Assembly: GCA_963714875.1 (NCBI GenBank) | Contig: CAVQQI010000005.1 | Location: 1 to 20,271 of the forward strand | Reading direction: 5' to 3' | Length of the DNA stretch: 20,271 nt | From: JBAOHV01 sp963714875 | GTDB lineage: Bacteria > Actinomycetota > Acidimicrobiia > Acidimicrobiales > Microtrichaceae | Part shown: positions 14,135 through 20,271 of the stretch, piece after piece | Numbering within the stretch: the stretch's first letter is position 1 | How the letters are laid out: each line of letters opens with the position of its first letter | Made by a program: the position numbers and the translations under genes | Notes under the pieces: model-generated | Seen by the model: the letters and a program-made list of their open reading frames with translations, nothing else | Told to the model about the DNA's origin: nothing | Database searches by the model: none

Positions 14135-15640
14135 GCGTCCCGCGGTGCGAACACCTTCGCCTTGCCGCGCCGGCCCTCTGATCGTCAGTTCGCCGGCGGG
14201 AACCCACAGGTCGGTCTGGCTCGCATCGGCCAGCGTCGTCGCTGCTGCCAGCACGCCACCGCGTGCGGTCTTCGCCTCGTCGCACAGTCGTGAGGCCAGG
14301 TTCACGACGTCGCCGATGACGGTGTACTCGAAGCGTTCGGGGGTGCCGACGAACCCGGCGATGACGTGGCCGCTCGCCACACCGATGCCCGCGCCGAGCA
14401 GGTCGTCCTCGCGGGCGAACTCGCGGGGCAACGCGGCCGCGGTGCGCAGGGCCCGGTCGGCGTGGTCGGGCTGGTCCTGGGGGGCGCCGAACAGGCACAA
14501 GGCCGCGTCGCCCTCGAACTTGTTGATCCAGCCACCCTCGCGGTTGACCACCGCCACGACGATCCGGAAGAACCGGTTGAGCATCGCGACGACCTCTTCG
14601 GGCTGGTGGGTCTCGGAGAACCGCGTGTAACCGCGCAGGTCCACGAACAACACCGTCACCTCCCGGCGCTCACCCACCGACGGCCCACCGGCGGCGATGG
14701 CCAGGTCGGCCAGTCCGGCCTGGCCGACCTGGCGGTTGAACAGCTCCCGTAGGGTCTCCCGCTCTCGGATGCCGTCGGCCATGTTGTTGACCCCCTCGGC
14801 CAGGCGGCCGAGCTCGCCCAGGTCGTCGACGGGAACGTGCGTGTCGAGCTCTCCCCGTTCGATCTGTCGCATGGCGTCACGCACCCGCAGCAGCGGCCGC
14901 GAGACCGAGTTGGCGGCGACGCCCATGACCATGCCGCCGGCGACGAAGCTGATCGCAGCGATCCAGGCGAGCCGGCGCGCATCGAGCGGGTCGGGGCCGA
15001 TGACCGAGCTGAGGCTCACCGCGACCAGGGGCACGCCGCTGCCCAGCAGCCACGCCAGCATCAGTCGAGGCAGCACGTCCCGGCGGTCCTCGGGCAGCTC
15101 GGCATCCACCAGCGCAACGGCGAACAACGGACGGAAGTGCCCTTCCAGCAGCAGGTACAGCAGCGTGCAGGTGACCACTCCGGCGAGCGCGATGCCGACC
15201 GAGACCCGTTGGACGTCCGCATTGATGATGCCGAACAGCACCGCCGCCACCACCCACGACAGCAGTGCCGAGAGCGTCTCGAACGACGGCAGGCTGAACA
15301 GCAATCGCCGTTGACGGTCGGTGGGCGGCGTGCCCTCGCGCACCCAGACCACCGCACGACGCAGCACCAGGGCATTGAGCGGCAGGGCCAGCAGGATCAT
15401 CGCTGCCAGGTAGGAGCCGAAGACCACGACGTTCAGGTCGAGATTGGCGAGCTCGGTCTGGGCCTGGACGGGGAACAGCCACTGGAAGTAGGCGAACACC
15501 GCAGCGACACCCAGGCTGTTCGCCAGGAACTGGAGCCGCAGGACGCCCCTGACCGTGGCACGTGCCCGAACCTCGCCGGGAACACCAGCCGCAGTGGTGG
15601 TAGAGGCGGACCCGCCTCGACTCACCGGTTCCTCGCCCAT
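14068..15640 (-). CDS. Membrane class III adenylate/guanylate cyclase with HAMP domain (probable 3' frameshift)
   Basis: The ATG at 15640 is preceded by TACACT 6 bases upstream and is probably leaderless. About six transmembrane helices (38-58, 71-93, 122-142, 145-165, 192-213, 223-245) lead into a HAMP linker (246-300) and a cyclase domain (about 325-490). Catalytic residues are complete: metal Asp D334 (LFVDLRGYTRF) and D378 (NKFEGDA), base-selecting K374 and D444 (VIGDVVNLASRL), and N447 and R451. Adenylate specificity is likely. After ELTIRG the literal frame turns into unrelated sequence and stays open to 13079, across both convergent genes. Dropping one base of the CCC at 14174-14176 gives RGRRGKAKVFAPRD, the normal cyclase ending, and TAG at 14068 (523 residues). 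The corrected end is used here. Confidence 0.87.
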
Positions 15641-15646
15641 GTGCGG

Positions 15647-15652
15647 AGTGTA
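15647..15652 (-). promoter_or_regulatory. -10 hexamer TACACT for the leaderless cyclase start at 15640
   Basis: On the minus strand TACACT is followed by six bases (ccgcac) and the ATG. This is one base shorter than the other leaderless-type starts in the window. It favours this ATG over upstream in-frame codons and over GTG at 15625. Confidence 0.4.
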
Positions 15653-15753
15653 GGACGGACTCCACATCCCGGAGCCGGCGCAGACCCGACCTCGACACAC
15701 CATTGGTCGGCGGGTCGGCTCCTTCGGGTACCAGAGCCGCGAGACTCGTCGCG

Positions 15754-16449
15754 ATGTACGCAGTGGCAACGTTCCTTGTGGTGGCGATGATCACGTTGGT
15801 GTTCACCCAGCTGGCGACAGGTGCGCTCATCGCAACCGGCCTTCCACCCGACGCGGCGTCGTTCCAGGCCCGCTCAGCGATGAGCGGTGCGGGATTCACC
15901 ACGACCGAGTCGGAGAGCGTGGTCAACCACCCACTCCGGCGCCGCATCATCTCCACCACCATGTTCGTCGGCACGGTCGGCACCCCGACCTTGGTGGTGA
16001 CGGTGCTGATGGGTCTGGTCGCTCCGGGTCCTGGATCGACCGGCACCCGGACCCTGGTGGTGCTGGTGGGCCTGCTCGGTCTGGCGCTCGTCCTCCTCAA
16101 CCGCCCCGTGCGACACCTGCTGGTGCGGTGGGGCGAGCACTACGCGCGACGTCGCCTGTTGACGGTGCTCGGCACCACTCACCAGGATCTGCTCAGTCTC
16201 GGCAGCGGGTTCGTCATCGCGTCCCTGCGCGTCGGGGCACAACCGGAGCTCGGGCCGCGGAGCCTACGAGGATTGGATGCTGCACTGCCGGAGGTGCGTG
16301 TGCTCGGCCTGCGCAGAGGGGGCGCCTACATCGGCGAGCCGCCCGTCGACTTCGACCTGGCCGAGGGTGACGAACTGGTGGTCCACGGCCGCGCCGATCG
16401 CCTCGAGGCCCTGGCGACGGAGGCCGGCTCGCCGCTCGGCGACGCCTGA
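15754..16449 (+). CDS. Membrane protein with TrkH-like pore motif and C-terminal TrkA-C (RCK_C) domain
   Basis: A protein of 231 residues from ATG 15754; an in-frame TTG at 15703 would add 17 residues with no better start signal. Helices lie at about 4-28, 66-89 and 98-116. Between the first two is ASFQARSAMSGAGFTTTESE, which resembles the pore loop of TrkH/KtrB potassium transporters (a Ser-x-x-Gly-Phe-Thr-Thr-Thr pattern), followed by HPLRRRII and a Gly-rich helix. The C-terminal 150-222 is a TrkA-C domain (RVLGLRRGGAYIGEPPVDFD, EGDELVVHG), a ligand-binding regulatory module of ion channels. It is too small to be a full TrkH, which has four such repeats, so it may assemble as an oligomer. 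Ion-channel or transporter function is inferred. It ends 49 bases from the convergent MDMPI gene. Confidence 0.8.
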   Translation: MYAVATFLVVAMITLVFTQLATGALIATGLPPDAASFQARSAMSGAGFTTTESESVVNHPLRRRIISTTMFVGTVGTPTLVVTVLMGLVAPGPGSTGTRTLVVLVGLLGLALVLLNRPVRHLLVRWGEHYARRRLLTVLGTTHQDLLSLGSGFVIASLRVGAQPELGPRSLRGLDAALPEVRVLGLRRGGAYIGEPPVDFDLAEGDELVVHGRADRLEALATEAGSPLGDA

Positions 16450-16498
16450 GGTGCCTGCAGCCATGGCAGCGGCCGTCGGTGCGGGTGCGCCGCCACGC

Positions 16499-17401
16499 TC
16501 AGCCGGCCGGGGCCTCGAACACCTCGGCCAGCCCAGCCCGTATCCAGGCGTGTTCGGACGGGAGCGGCACCGGTAGCGGCGACCGGATGCTGAACGCGTC
16601 GATGAGATCGGCAGCTCCGCCCACGATCTCGAGATCCGCCTCGTCGCTGTCCGGGCCCACGACGACACCGTCGTGGACCTCGACCGAGAACGAGGTCGCC
16701 GGGGCGGTGGTGTCGATCCGCATCGACACCGACCTGGCCGTGCCGTTCACCACAGCCATGCTCGGGCCCAGCGCTGCCGAGTAGCGCAGACACGCGACGA
16801 GCTCGTCGTCGCGACGTTCCGCATCGACCCCCATGGGGACCAGCACGTCGCGTTCATGCACCCATGAGTCCCAGAGGGCGTGATGGGCGACCGTGCTGAC
16901 GCTGACGTGGCCGGGGGGAGCCTCGGCGGTGGCGGCCCAGCCGGAGTCGTCGAGTGACATCACCAGGTCGGCCAGTCGCTGGTTCGACCTGGAGAACCGG
17001 TCCAGCAGCTCCGAGGTGCCGAGCTCCCCTGAAGCGGCCACCATCTCAGCGGGCGTGGCCACGGGATCGAACGTGGCGAGCAATCGGGTGGGAGCACCCC
17101 GGATGCCCTGCTCGATGGAGTGGGACCAGAAGGCGTTGGTGCTCTCGAGGTGCACGATCACGTCACGGTTCGACCACGCCTCGCACCGACTCGGCGCCGC
17201 CCACTGCTCGTGGGTGAACTCCGACAACAGCGTTGCCAACCGGGAGCGCTGTCGCACCAGGGGTTCCAGGATCTCCTCCGGCGGGAAGTCGAGCTCGATG
17301 AGCGGATCAACGCCGTAGCGGGGCGAGAGCTGCATGGCGAGACTCTCGCGCACCTCGGGTGGTCCGTGGCTGCTCGGTGTGCGAACGGTGCTGTCAGCCA
17401 C
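16499..17401 (-). CDS. Maleylpyruvate isomerase family protein (DinB/MDMPI fold, probably mycothiol-dependent)
   Basis: A protein of 300 residues from GTG 17401; ATG 17335 is an alternative that would lose 22 poorly conserved residues. The MDMPI N-domain is recognised by the helical RSRLATLLSEFTHEQWAAPS segment followed by CEAWSNRDVIVHLEST. H84 is a likely zinc ligand, and a second site lies in HHALWDSWVHERDV with D178 and H182. A characterised relative (Corynebacterium maleylpyruvate isomerase) uses a His/Glu/His zinc set; here Asp replaces Glu. A smaller C-terminal domain (about 210-300) is of the SCP2-like type found in this family. Members act on thiol-activated or electrophilic substrates. 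A perfect 18-bp palindrome sits 2 bases upstream of the start. The specific reaction is unknown. Confidence 0.82.
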   Translation of the reverse strand: MADSTVRTPSSHGPPEVRESLAMQLSPRYGVDPLIELDFPPEEILEPLVRQRSRLATLLSEFTHEQWAAPSRCEAWSNRDVIVHLESTNAFWSHSIEQGIRGAPTRLLATFDPVATPAEMVAASGELGTSELLDRFSRSNQRLADLVMSLDDSGWAATAEAPPGHVSVSTVAHHALWDSWVHERDVLVPMGVDAERRDDELVACLRYSAALGPSMAVVNGTARSVSMRIDTTAPATSFSVEVHDGVVVGPDSDEADLEIVGGAADLIDAFSIRSPLPVPLPSEHAWIRAGLAEVFEAPAG

Positions 17402-17403
17402 GT

Positions 17404-17421
17404 GCGATTCCGCGGAATCGC
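17404..17421. promoter_or_regulatory. Perfect 18-bp palindrome at the start of the MDMPI gene
   Basis: The arms GCGATTCCG and CGGAATCGC are exact reverse complements without a spacer. It ends 2 bases before the GTG at 17401 on the minus strand. It could be a dimeric repressor operator, or could occlude the start codon as a hairpin. The core TTCCGCGGAA recurs in a second palindrome at 20229-20244. Confidence 0.45.
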
Positions 17422-17587
17422 CGCTCCGGGGGTGAACTGGGAGGCGGTTGCGGCGACATGGCGCGCCGGATCCACGCGGAACGAGCGAGGCCTGCGCTGC
17501 GGGGGCCGCCCGGGCAGGGGTCGTTGGGCCCTACCGAGCTCCTGCCCAGGGTTGCACGCTGTTCCGGGGATCGAACGTGGAGGGTGC

Positions 17588-18076
17588 ATGGACCCGCAGA
17601 TCACCAAGCCACCGAAGTTGCCGCCCGTGTGGTTCAAGCACCTCTTCTGGCGTGGCCACCGGATCCTCTACCGGCTCATCGGTGGGCGCGCCCTGTGGAC
17701 CCCGAGCGCCAAGCGGGGGTGGGGCGCGATGCACCTCACCACGATCGGCCGGAGGTCCGGCCAGCGGCGCAGCGTCATCGTCGGCTACATCGAGGACAGC
17801 GCTGCCCCGGTCGTGCTGGCGATGAACGGCTGGGACGAGGGCCTTCCGTCGTGGTGGCTGAACCTCGACGCCCACCCCGACGCCGTCATCCGCCTCAAGG
17901 GCCAGCCGGAGCGGGCCGTGCGCGCCCGTAGAGCGGAGGGCGACGAGCGCGATCGACTGTGGCGGCGGTGGGCCGAGATCGACGAGGGGCTCGACGCCTA
18001 CGCCGACTCGCGCTCAGCCGACACGCCGGTGGTGGTCTTCGAACCACGCGACGCAGTGACCGACCGGACCTCATGA
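17588..18076 (+). CDS. F420-type nitroreductase / deazaflavin-dependent split-barrel oxidoreductase (Ddn-like)
   Basis: A protein of 162 residues from ATG with GGAGG 4 bases upstream. The Ddn-family signature is present: an amphipathic N-terminal helix (WFKHLFWRGHRILYRLIGG, about 15-33), LTTIGRRSGQRRSVIVGYIE (50-69) forming the cofactor phosphate-binding strand, and PSWWLNLDAHPDAVIR (87-102). Relatives use F420H2 to reduce quinones, nitroaromatics or other substrates at the cytoplasmic membrane face. Length is normal. It is divergent from the MDMPI gene across 186 bases in which I see nothing except the palindrome near 17404. Its stop codon lies inside a strong hairpin. The substrate is not predictable. 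Confidence 0.9.
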   Translation: MDPQITKPPKLPPVWFKHLFWRGHRILYRLIGGRALWTPSAKRGWGAMHLTTIGRRSGQRRSVIVGYIEDSAAPVVLAMNGWDEGLPSWWLNLDAHPDAVIRLKGQPERAVRARRAEGDERDRLWRRWAEIDEGLDAYADSRSADTPVVVFEPRDAVTDRTS

Positions 18077-18103
18077 CTCCAGCTCCCGGAGGAGCTGGAG
18101 TCA
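18074..18103. terminator. Strong 13-bp stem / 4-base loop hairpin terminator overlapping the stop codon
   Basis: The left arm tgactccagctcc and right arm ggagctggagtca pair perfectly around the loop cgga. The stem begins with the TGA stop of the F420 reductase gene. No T-run follows, as is common for actinobacterial terminators. It lies between convergent genes and may stop both transcripts. Confidence 0.8.
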
Positions 18104-18144
18104 CCCGTCCTCGGAGCGTTCAGTGGCCCCGCGGTCGGGGTCCG

Positions 18145-18570
18145 CTACGTGTGGGAGACCAGCGGGATCAGCTCGAAGGCCACCTCGTTGCCACTGGCAT
18201 CGAGCAGCCCGACGTTCAGCGGGTCGTTGACCCCGCACCCGTAGCCGTCCACGCCGTTGTCGCCCTCGGCCCAGTCGAGCGTGAGGCGCACCCGAACGGT
18301 CGCCGGGTCGATTCGGGTGAACGACTCGGTCCAGCCAGCGCCGCCATCGACGATGTTGCAGCCACCCAGGCCCTGGTTGTAGGCGAACGACCCATACCCG
18401 ACCCAGTCGACGATCACAGGAGCGGTCTCGGCGTACGCGACGTCGGCCTCCCAGATCGTGACGTGGTTGATGTCGGTGCTCGGAGGCGCCGGAGGTGGTG
18501 CGCACGCAGATGCTCCCGCCATCACCACAACCAGACCCACGACTGCCCAACTCCTCCGGAGCGTTCCCAT
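18145..18570 (-). CDS. Small putative lipoprotein, function unknown
   Basis: A protein of 141 residues from ATG with GGGAGG 4 bases upstream. The signal peptide has a basic start (MGTLRRS), a hydrophobic core (AVVGLVVVMAG) and a lipobox A-S-A-C23, followed by a Pro-rich APPPAPPST linker. The mature domain looks beta-rich and has two further Cys (C71, C112) that may form a disulfide, with Gly-rich loops (QGLGGCNIVDGG, GVDGYGCGVND). The stretches DPATVRVRLTLDW and VGLLDASGNEV resemble strands of an Ig-like or jelly-roll fold. No known family is recognised. It would be anchored outside the membrane. It is convergent with the F420 reductase gene and divergent from the glycosyltransferase gene. 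Confidence 0.8.
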   Translation of the reverse strand: MGTLRRSWAVVGLVVVMAGASACAPPPAPPSTDINHVTIWEADVAYAETAPVIVDWVGYGSFAYNQGLGGCNIVDGGAGWTESFTRIDPATVRVRLTLDWAEGDNGVDGYGCGVNDPLNVGLLDASGNEVAFELIPLVSHT

Positions 18571-18718
18571 TGTTCCTCCCAGCGCCTCGCCACGATGGCG
18601 GCTCTCGTCAAGGTAACGGTCGGAAAACTGGCCGACAAGGGTTCGGCCCCTGGAAGGAGGGCAGGGTTCGTTCCCACGATGTAACGGCCTCGCAGGGGCT
18701 GGTCCGACGGCTGCGGGC

Positions 18719-18724
18719 TAGAAC
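18719..18724 (+). promoter_or_regulatory. -10-like TAGAAC for a leaderless start at 18732
   Basis: TAGAAC is followed by 7 bases and then the ATG, without a ribosome site. The sixth base is C rather than T, so it is weaker than consensus. The frame is open upstream to beyond 18500, and this element supports the internal ATG as the start. Confidence 0.35.
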
Positions 18725-18731
18725 GTCCGCC

Positions 18732-19913
18732 ATGCGCATCCTCGTAGCCATCACCTCGGGCTTCGGCCACATCCGGCCTTCGGCCCCGATCGCCGGTGCC
18801 GCAGTCCGCCGAGGACACGAGGTCCGCTATGTCGTGAGTTCGAGCGAGCGGCTGATGGGCGGGAACTCCGGAGGCTCCGGTGCGCTCGCCCCGGCGGAGT
18901 TCACGACCGGACTCGGCTTCATGACCGATGTCGTGGAGCCGACGGACGTCGCGCCGTTGCTCGACCGCCTCCCAGAGCCTGAGTCCGATGGCGCAGCGAT
19001 GTTCCGACGGTTCTTCCTACGTGCCGCCGCAGCCGTGCCGTTCATTCGCACGCTGACCGAGGAGTGGCAGCCCGATGTGATCCTGCGCGACACAGCGGGC
19101 CAGGATGCCTGGGCCGTCGCGGAGCTGACGGGCACGCCGCTCGCGACGTTCGATTTCGCGCCGGCCCAGTCCGGCATGCTGCACACGGTCGCCGCGGGCG
19201 AGGTCGCGTGGTTCCGCCACGAGATGGGTCTGACGCCGGACCCCGGCTTCGAGCGCATGGAGGGCGAGCTCAGGATCGTCGGCGCCCCGCCGAGCTGGTT
19301 CGACGGCCACAGTGTCCCGGCGAACACGCACTTCGTGCAGCCGGTGGAGCCGGACCCGATGCCCGGTGAGTCGCTCGCGGCGGTGCTCGATCGCCAGGAC
19401 GAACGGCCATTGGTGTACGTGACGTTCGGAACGGCGTTCAACACGCCGGACCTGTTCCAGATGGTCTTCGACGCTCTCGCCGACCTCGAGGTCCAGGTGA
19501 TCGCCACCATCGGGATGAACAACGACATCGCCGACCTCTCCGTCCCCCGAAATGTCCGAACGGTTCCGTTCCTCTCGCAGAGCCTCATCCTCGAACACGC
19601 GGACCTCGTCGTCGCCCACGGCGGCTACGGCTCTCTCACGGGAGCCCTCCGACGAGGCCTCCCCGTGCTGAGCTTGCCGCTCGCACCGCCGGACAATCGG
19701 TTCAACGCAGCACGGCTGGTGGAGCTGGGCGCCGGGCTCTCCCTCGGGCAGGGAGAACGTACGGCCGCTGGGATACGACGATCCGTCCAGCGGCTGCTCG
19801 ATGAGCCTGAGTACCGAGACCGTGCCGGAGAGATCGCTGACGAGATCGCTTCGCTCCCGCCAGTCGATCACGCGGCCGAGCTCCTCGAGCGACTCGTGGT
19901 CCCGACGGACTGA
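18732..19913 (+). CDS. GT1-family glycosyltransferase (macrolide / UGT-like, GT-B fold)
   Basis: A protein of 393 residues. The start is set by MRILVAITSGFGHIRPSAPI, the first strand and loop of GT-B enzymes, with H13 as the likely catalytic base. The C-terminal nucleotide-sugar domain has the family motif: VVAHGGYGSLTGALRRGLPVLSLPLAPPDNRFNA (broken here only for length: HGGYGSLTGALRRGLP then PDNRFNAARLVELGAG) at about 297-337. The HGGxGS loop and the following Pro and Asp/Asn contact the donor. Length matches macrolide glycosyltransferases and sterol/rhamnosyl relatives. The acceptor is unknown and no biosynthetic cluster is around it, so detoxification or lipid glycosylation is as likely as antibiotic synthesis. 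Codon choice looks a little less GC-biased than its neighbours, which may hint at later acquisition. Confidence 0.88.
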   Translation: MRILVAITSGFGHIRPSAPIAGAAVRRGHEVRYVVSSSERLMGGNSGGSGALAPAEFTTGLGFMTDVVEPTDVAPLLDRLPEPESDGAAMFRRFFLRAAAAVPFIRTLTEEWQPDVILRDTAGQDAWAVAELTGTPLATFDFAPAQSGMLHTVAAGEVAWFRHEMGLTPDPGFERMEGELRIVGAPPSWFDGHSVPANTHFVQPVEPDPMPGESLAAVLDRQDERPLVYVTFGTAFNTPDLFQMVFDALADLEVQVIATIGMNNDIADLSVPRNVRTVPFLSQSLILEHADLVVAHGGYGSLTGALRRGLPVLSLPLAPPDNRFNAARLVELGAGLSLGQGERTAAGIRRSVQRLLDEPEYRDRAGEIADEIASLPPVDHAAELLERLVVPTD

Positions 19914-19963
19914 CCCAGTCGGTCGCTGGTTGCTCGACCGTCCCCACCTCCGGACACGTGCCG

Positions 19964-20116
19964 CTATCCGACCGATGAGGGCCTCTCGACGGTGACACCG
20001 GCCGGGAAGAACAGTCGGGTGCTACCCCACCCGCGCAGTACCCGCCGGAGCTCTTCGAGAGGTACTGCTGTCGGTTCTCGTTCCCGTACGGGGGACTGCT
20101 GAGACCGGCGAGACAT
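19964..20116 (-). CDS. Candidate 50-residue small protein (very uncertain)
   Basis: ATG 20116 to TAG 19964, minus strand. The peptide begins MSRRSQQSPV and contains PLEELRRVLRGWGSTRLFFP, which reads like a short amphipathic helix followed by a strand. GAGGGG lies directly against the ATG, too close for a good ribosome site. The frame is open further upstream, so the start may be elsewhere. No family is recognised. It may be a fragment of a degraded gene rather than a functional one. Confidence 0.2.
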   Translation of the reverse strand: MSRRSQQSPVREREPTAVPLEELRRVLRGWGSTRLFFPAGVTVERPSSVG

Positions 20117-20181
20117 CCCCTCACGCCGGTGTCCCCGAACAACACGAGTGGGATGCCCACCTCGCTGCGAAATCCTGGCGT

Positions 20182-20204
20182 TTCGCGTTGCTCAGCAACG
20201 CGAA
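20182..20204. terminator. 11-bp stem hairpin, possible terminator or attenuator-like structure
   Basis: The arms ttcgcgttgct and agcaacgcgaa pair perfectly around a single central base; in RNA some inner pairs would open to form a loop. The left arm also overlaps tttcgc (20181-20186), which can pair with gcgaaa at 20167-20172, so two mutually exclusive hairpins are possible. There is no T-run. Confidence 0.4.
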
Positions 20205-20228
20205 GAGCCGTGGTATCGGCCACCGTGG

Positions 20229-20244
20229 CGCTTCCGCGGAAGCG
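20229..20244. repeat. 16-bp perfect palindrome sharing its core with 17404-17421
   Basis: The arms cgcttccg and cggaagcg are exact reverse complements. The central TTCCGCGGAA is the same ten bases as in the palindrome before the MDMPI gene. Confidence 0.4.
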
Positions 20245-20271
20245 TCCCCATAGCGCCGGGTACGTGCCGCT

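Larger units (their letters stand above)
19914..20271. other. Right-end 358 bases without a confident gene, rich in palindromes
   Basis: No gene with recognisable homology is seen. Two minus-strand frames stay open through much of it: one from the window edge, including RSEVGIPLVLFGDTGVRG, and another containing the 50-residue candidate at 19964-20116. Both have high GC at third positions, so a decayed or frameshifted gene is possible. Two strong palindromes lie at 20182-20204 and 20229-20244, and a 16-base direct repeat (14 of 16) at 19950-19965 and 20256-20271. Confidence 0.5.

Noticed and set aside
19702..20223. 173-codon minus-strand frame as one gene
   Set aside because: Its second half is antisense to the glycosyltransferase and has shadow-like composition; only the part beyond 19914 might be a remnant.
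1..20271. tRNA, rRNA, riboswitch or integrase/transposase genes
   Set aside because: None could be recognised on either strand; no cloverleaf with CCA end, no conserved rRNA stretch and no recombinase motif was seen.

Overview
The window is very GC-rich DNA (about 70% by eye) with dense genes on both strands. Start codons are often GTG, and many wrong-frame readings stay open. The gene set is actinobacterial: a probable mycothiol-dependent DinB/MDMPI enzyme, an F420-type split-barrel reductase, a DUF2786/TIGR04338 pair, a KshA-like Rieske oxygenase behind a KstR-type operator, and many starts that look leaderless. An environmental actinomycete such as a member of Acidimicrobiia is a reasonable guess, but the sequence alone does not fix the class.

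Layout. 1-1188: the 3' end of a probable thiolase, then a two-helix membrane protein with a Pro/Gly/Tyr repeat tail. 1189-1443: a 56-bp tandem repeat with an inverted partner. 1444-3157 (minus): a Rieske oxygenase with a perfect 22-bp palindrome upstream, then an HNH endonuclease. 3261-4013: a lipoprotein. 4042-5828 (minus): a serine beta-lactamase-fold hydrolase coupled to a GNAT acetyltransferase. 5910-9213 (plus): ferredoxin, ferredoxin reductase, a YhhN-family membrane protein and an M20 amidohydrolase, tightly packed. 9204-11835 (minus): an M1 aminopeptidase. 11964-14134 (plus): an ECH1-like dienoyl-CoA isomerase, then the DUF2786 protein and the TIGR04338-like zincin. 14068-15640 (minus): a class III cyclase with membrane and HAMP domains. 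15754-16449: a TrkH-like pore motif fused to a TrkA-C domain. 16499-18076: divergent MDMPI and F420 genes, the latter ending in a strong hairpin. 18145-18570 (minus): a small lipoprotein. 18732-19913: a macrolide-type glycosyltransferase. 19914-20271: no confident gene, but several palindromes.

How the genes fit together. This is mostly chromosomal housekeeping and lipid/steroid-type catabolism rather than an island. The oxygenase with its KstR-type box, the thiolase end and the dienoyl-CoA isomerase all point to steroid or fatty-acid degradation. The ferredoxin/reductase pair can feed electrons to an oxygenase (typically a P450) encoded elsewhere. No defence system, CRISPR array, tRNA, rRNA or intact mobile element was found.

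Two minus-strand genes (the aminopeptidase and the cyclase) have frames that run on for hundreds of codons across their convergent neighbours. In both, removing one base restores a sensible C-terminus. Their 3' ends are given here at the frameshift-corrected stops, with the literal open frames stated in each entry. The least conventional items are the repeated leaderless promoter geometry, the 56-bp repeat, the TrkH-like/TrkA-C protein, the DUF2786-zincin pair and the palindrome-rich right end.
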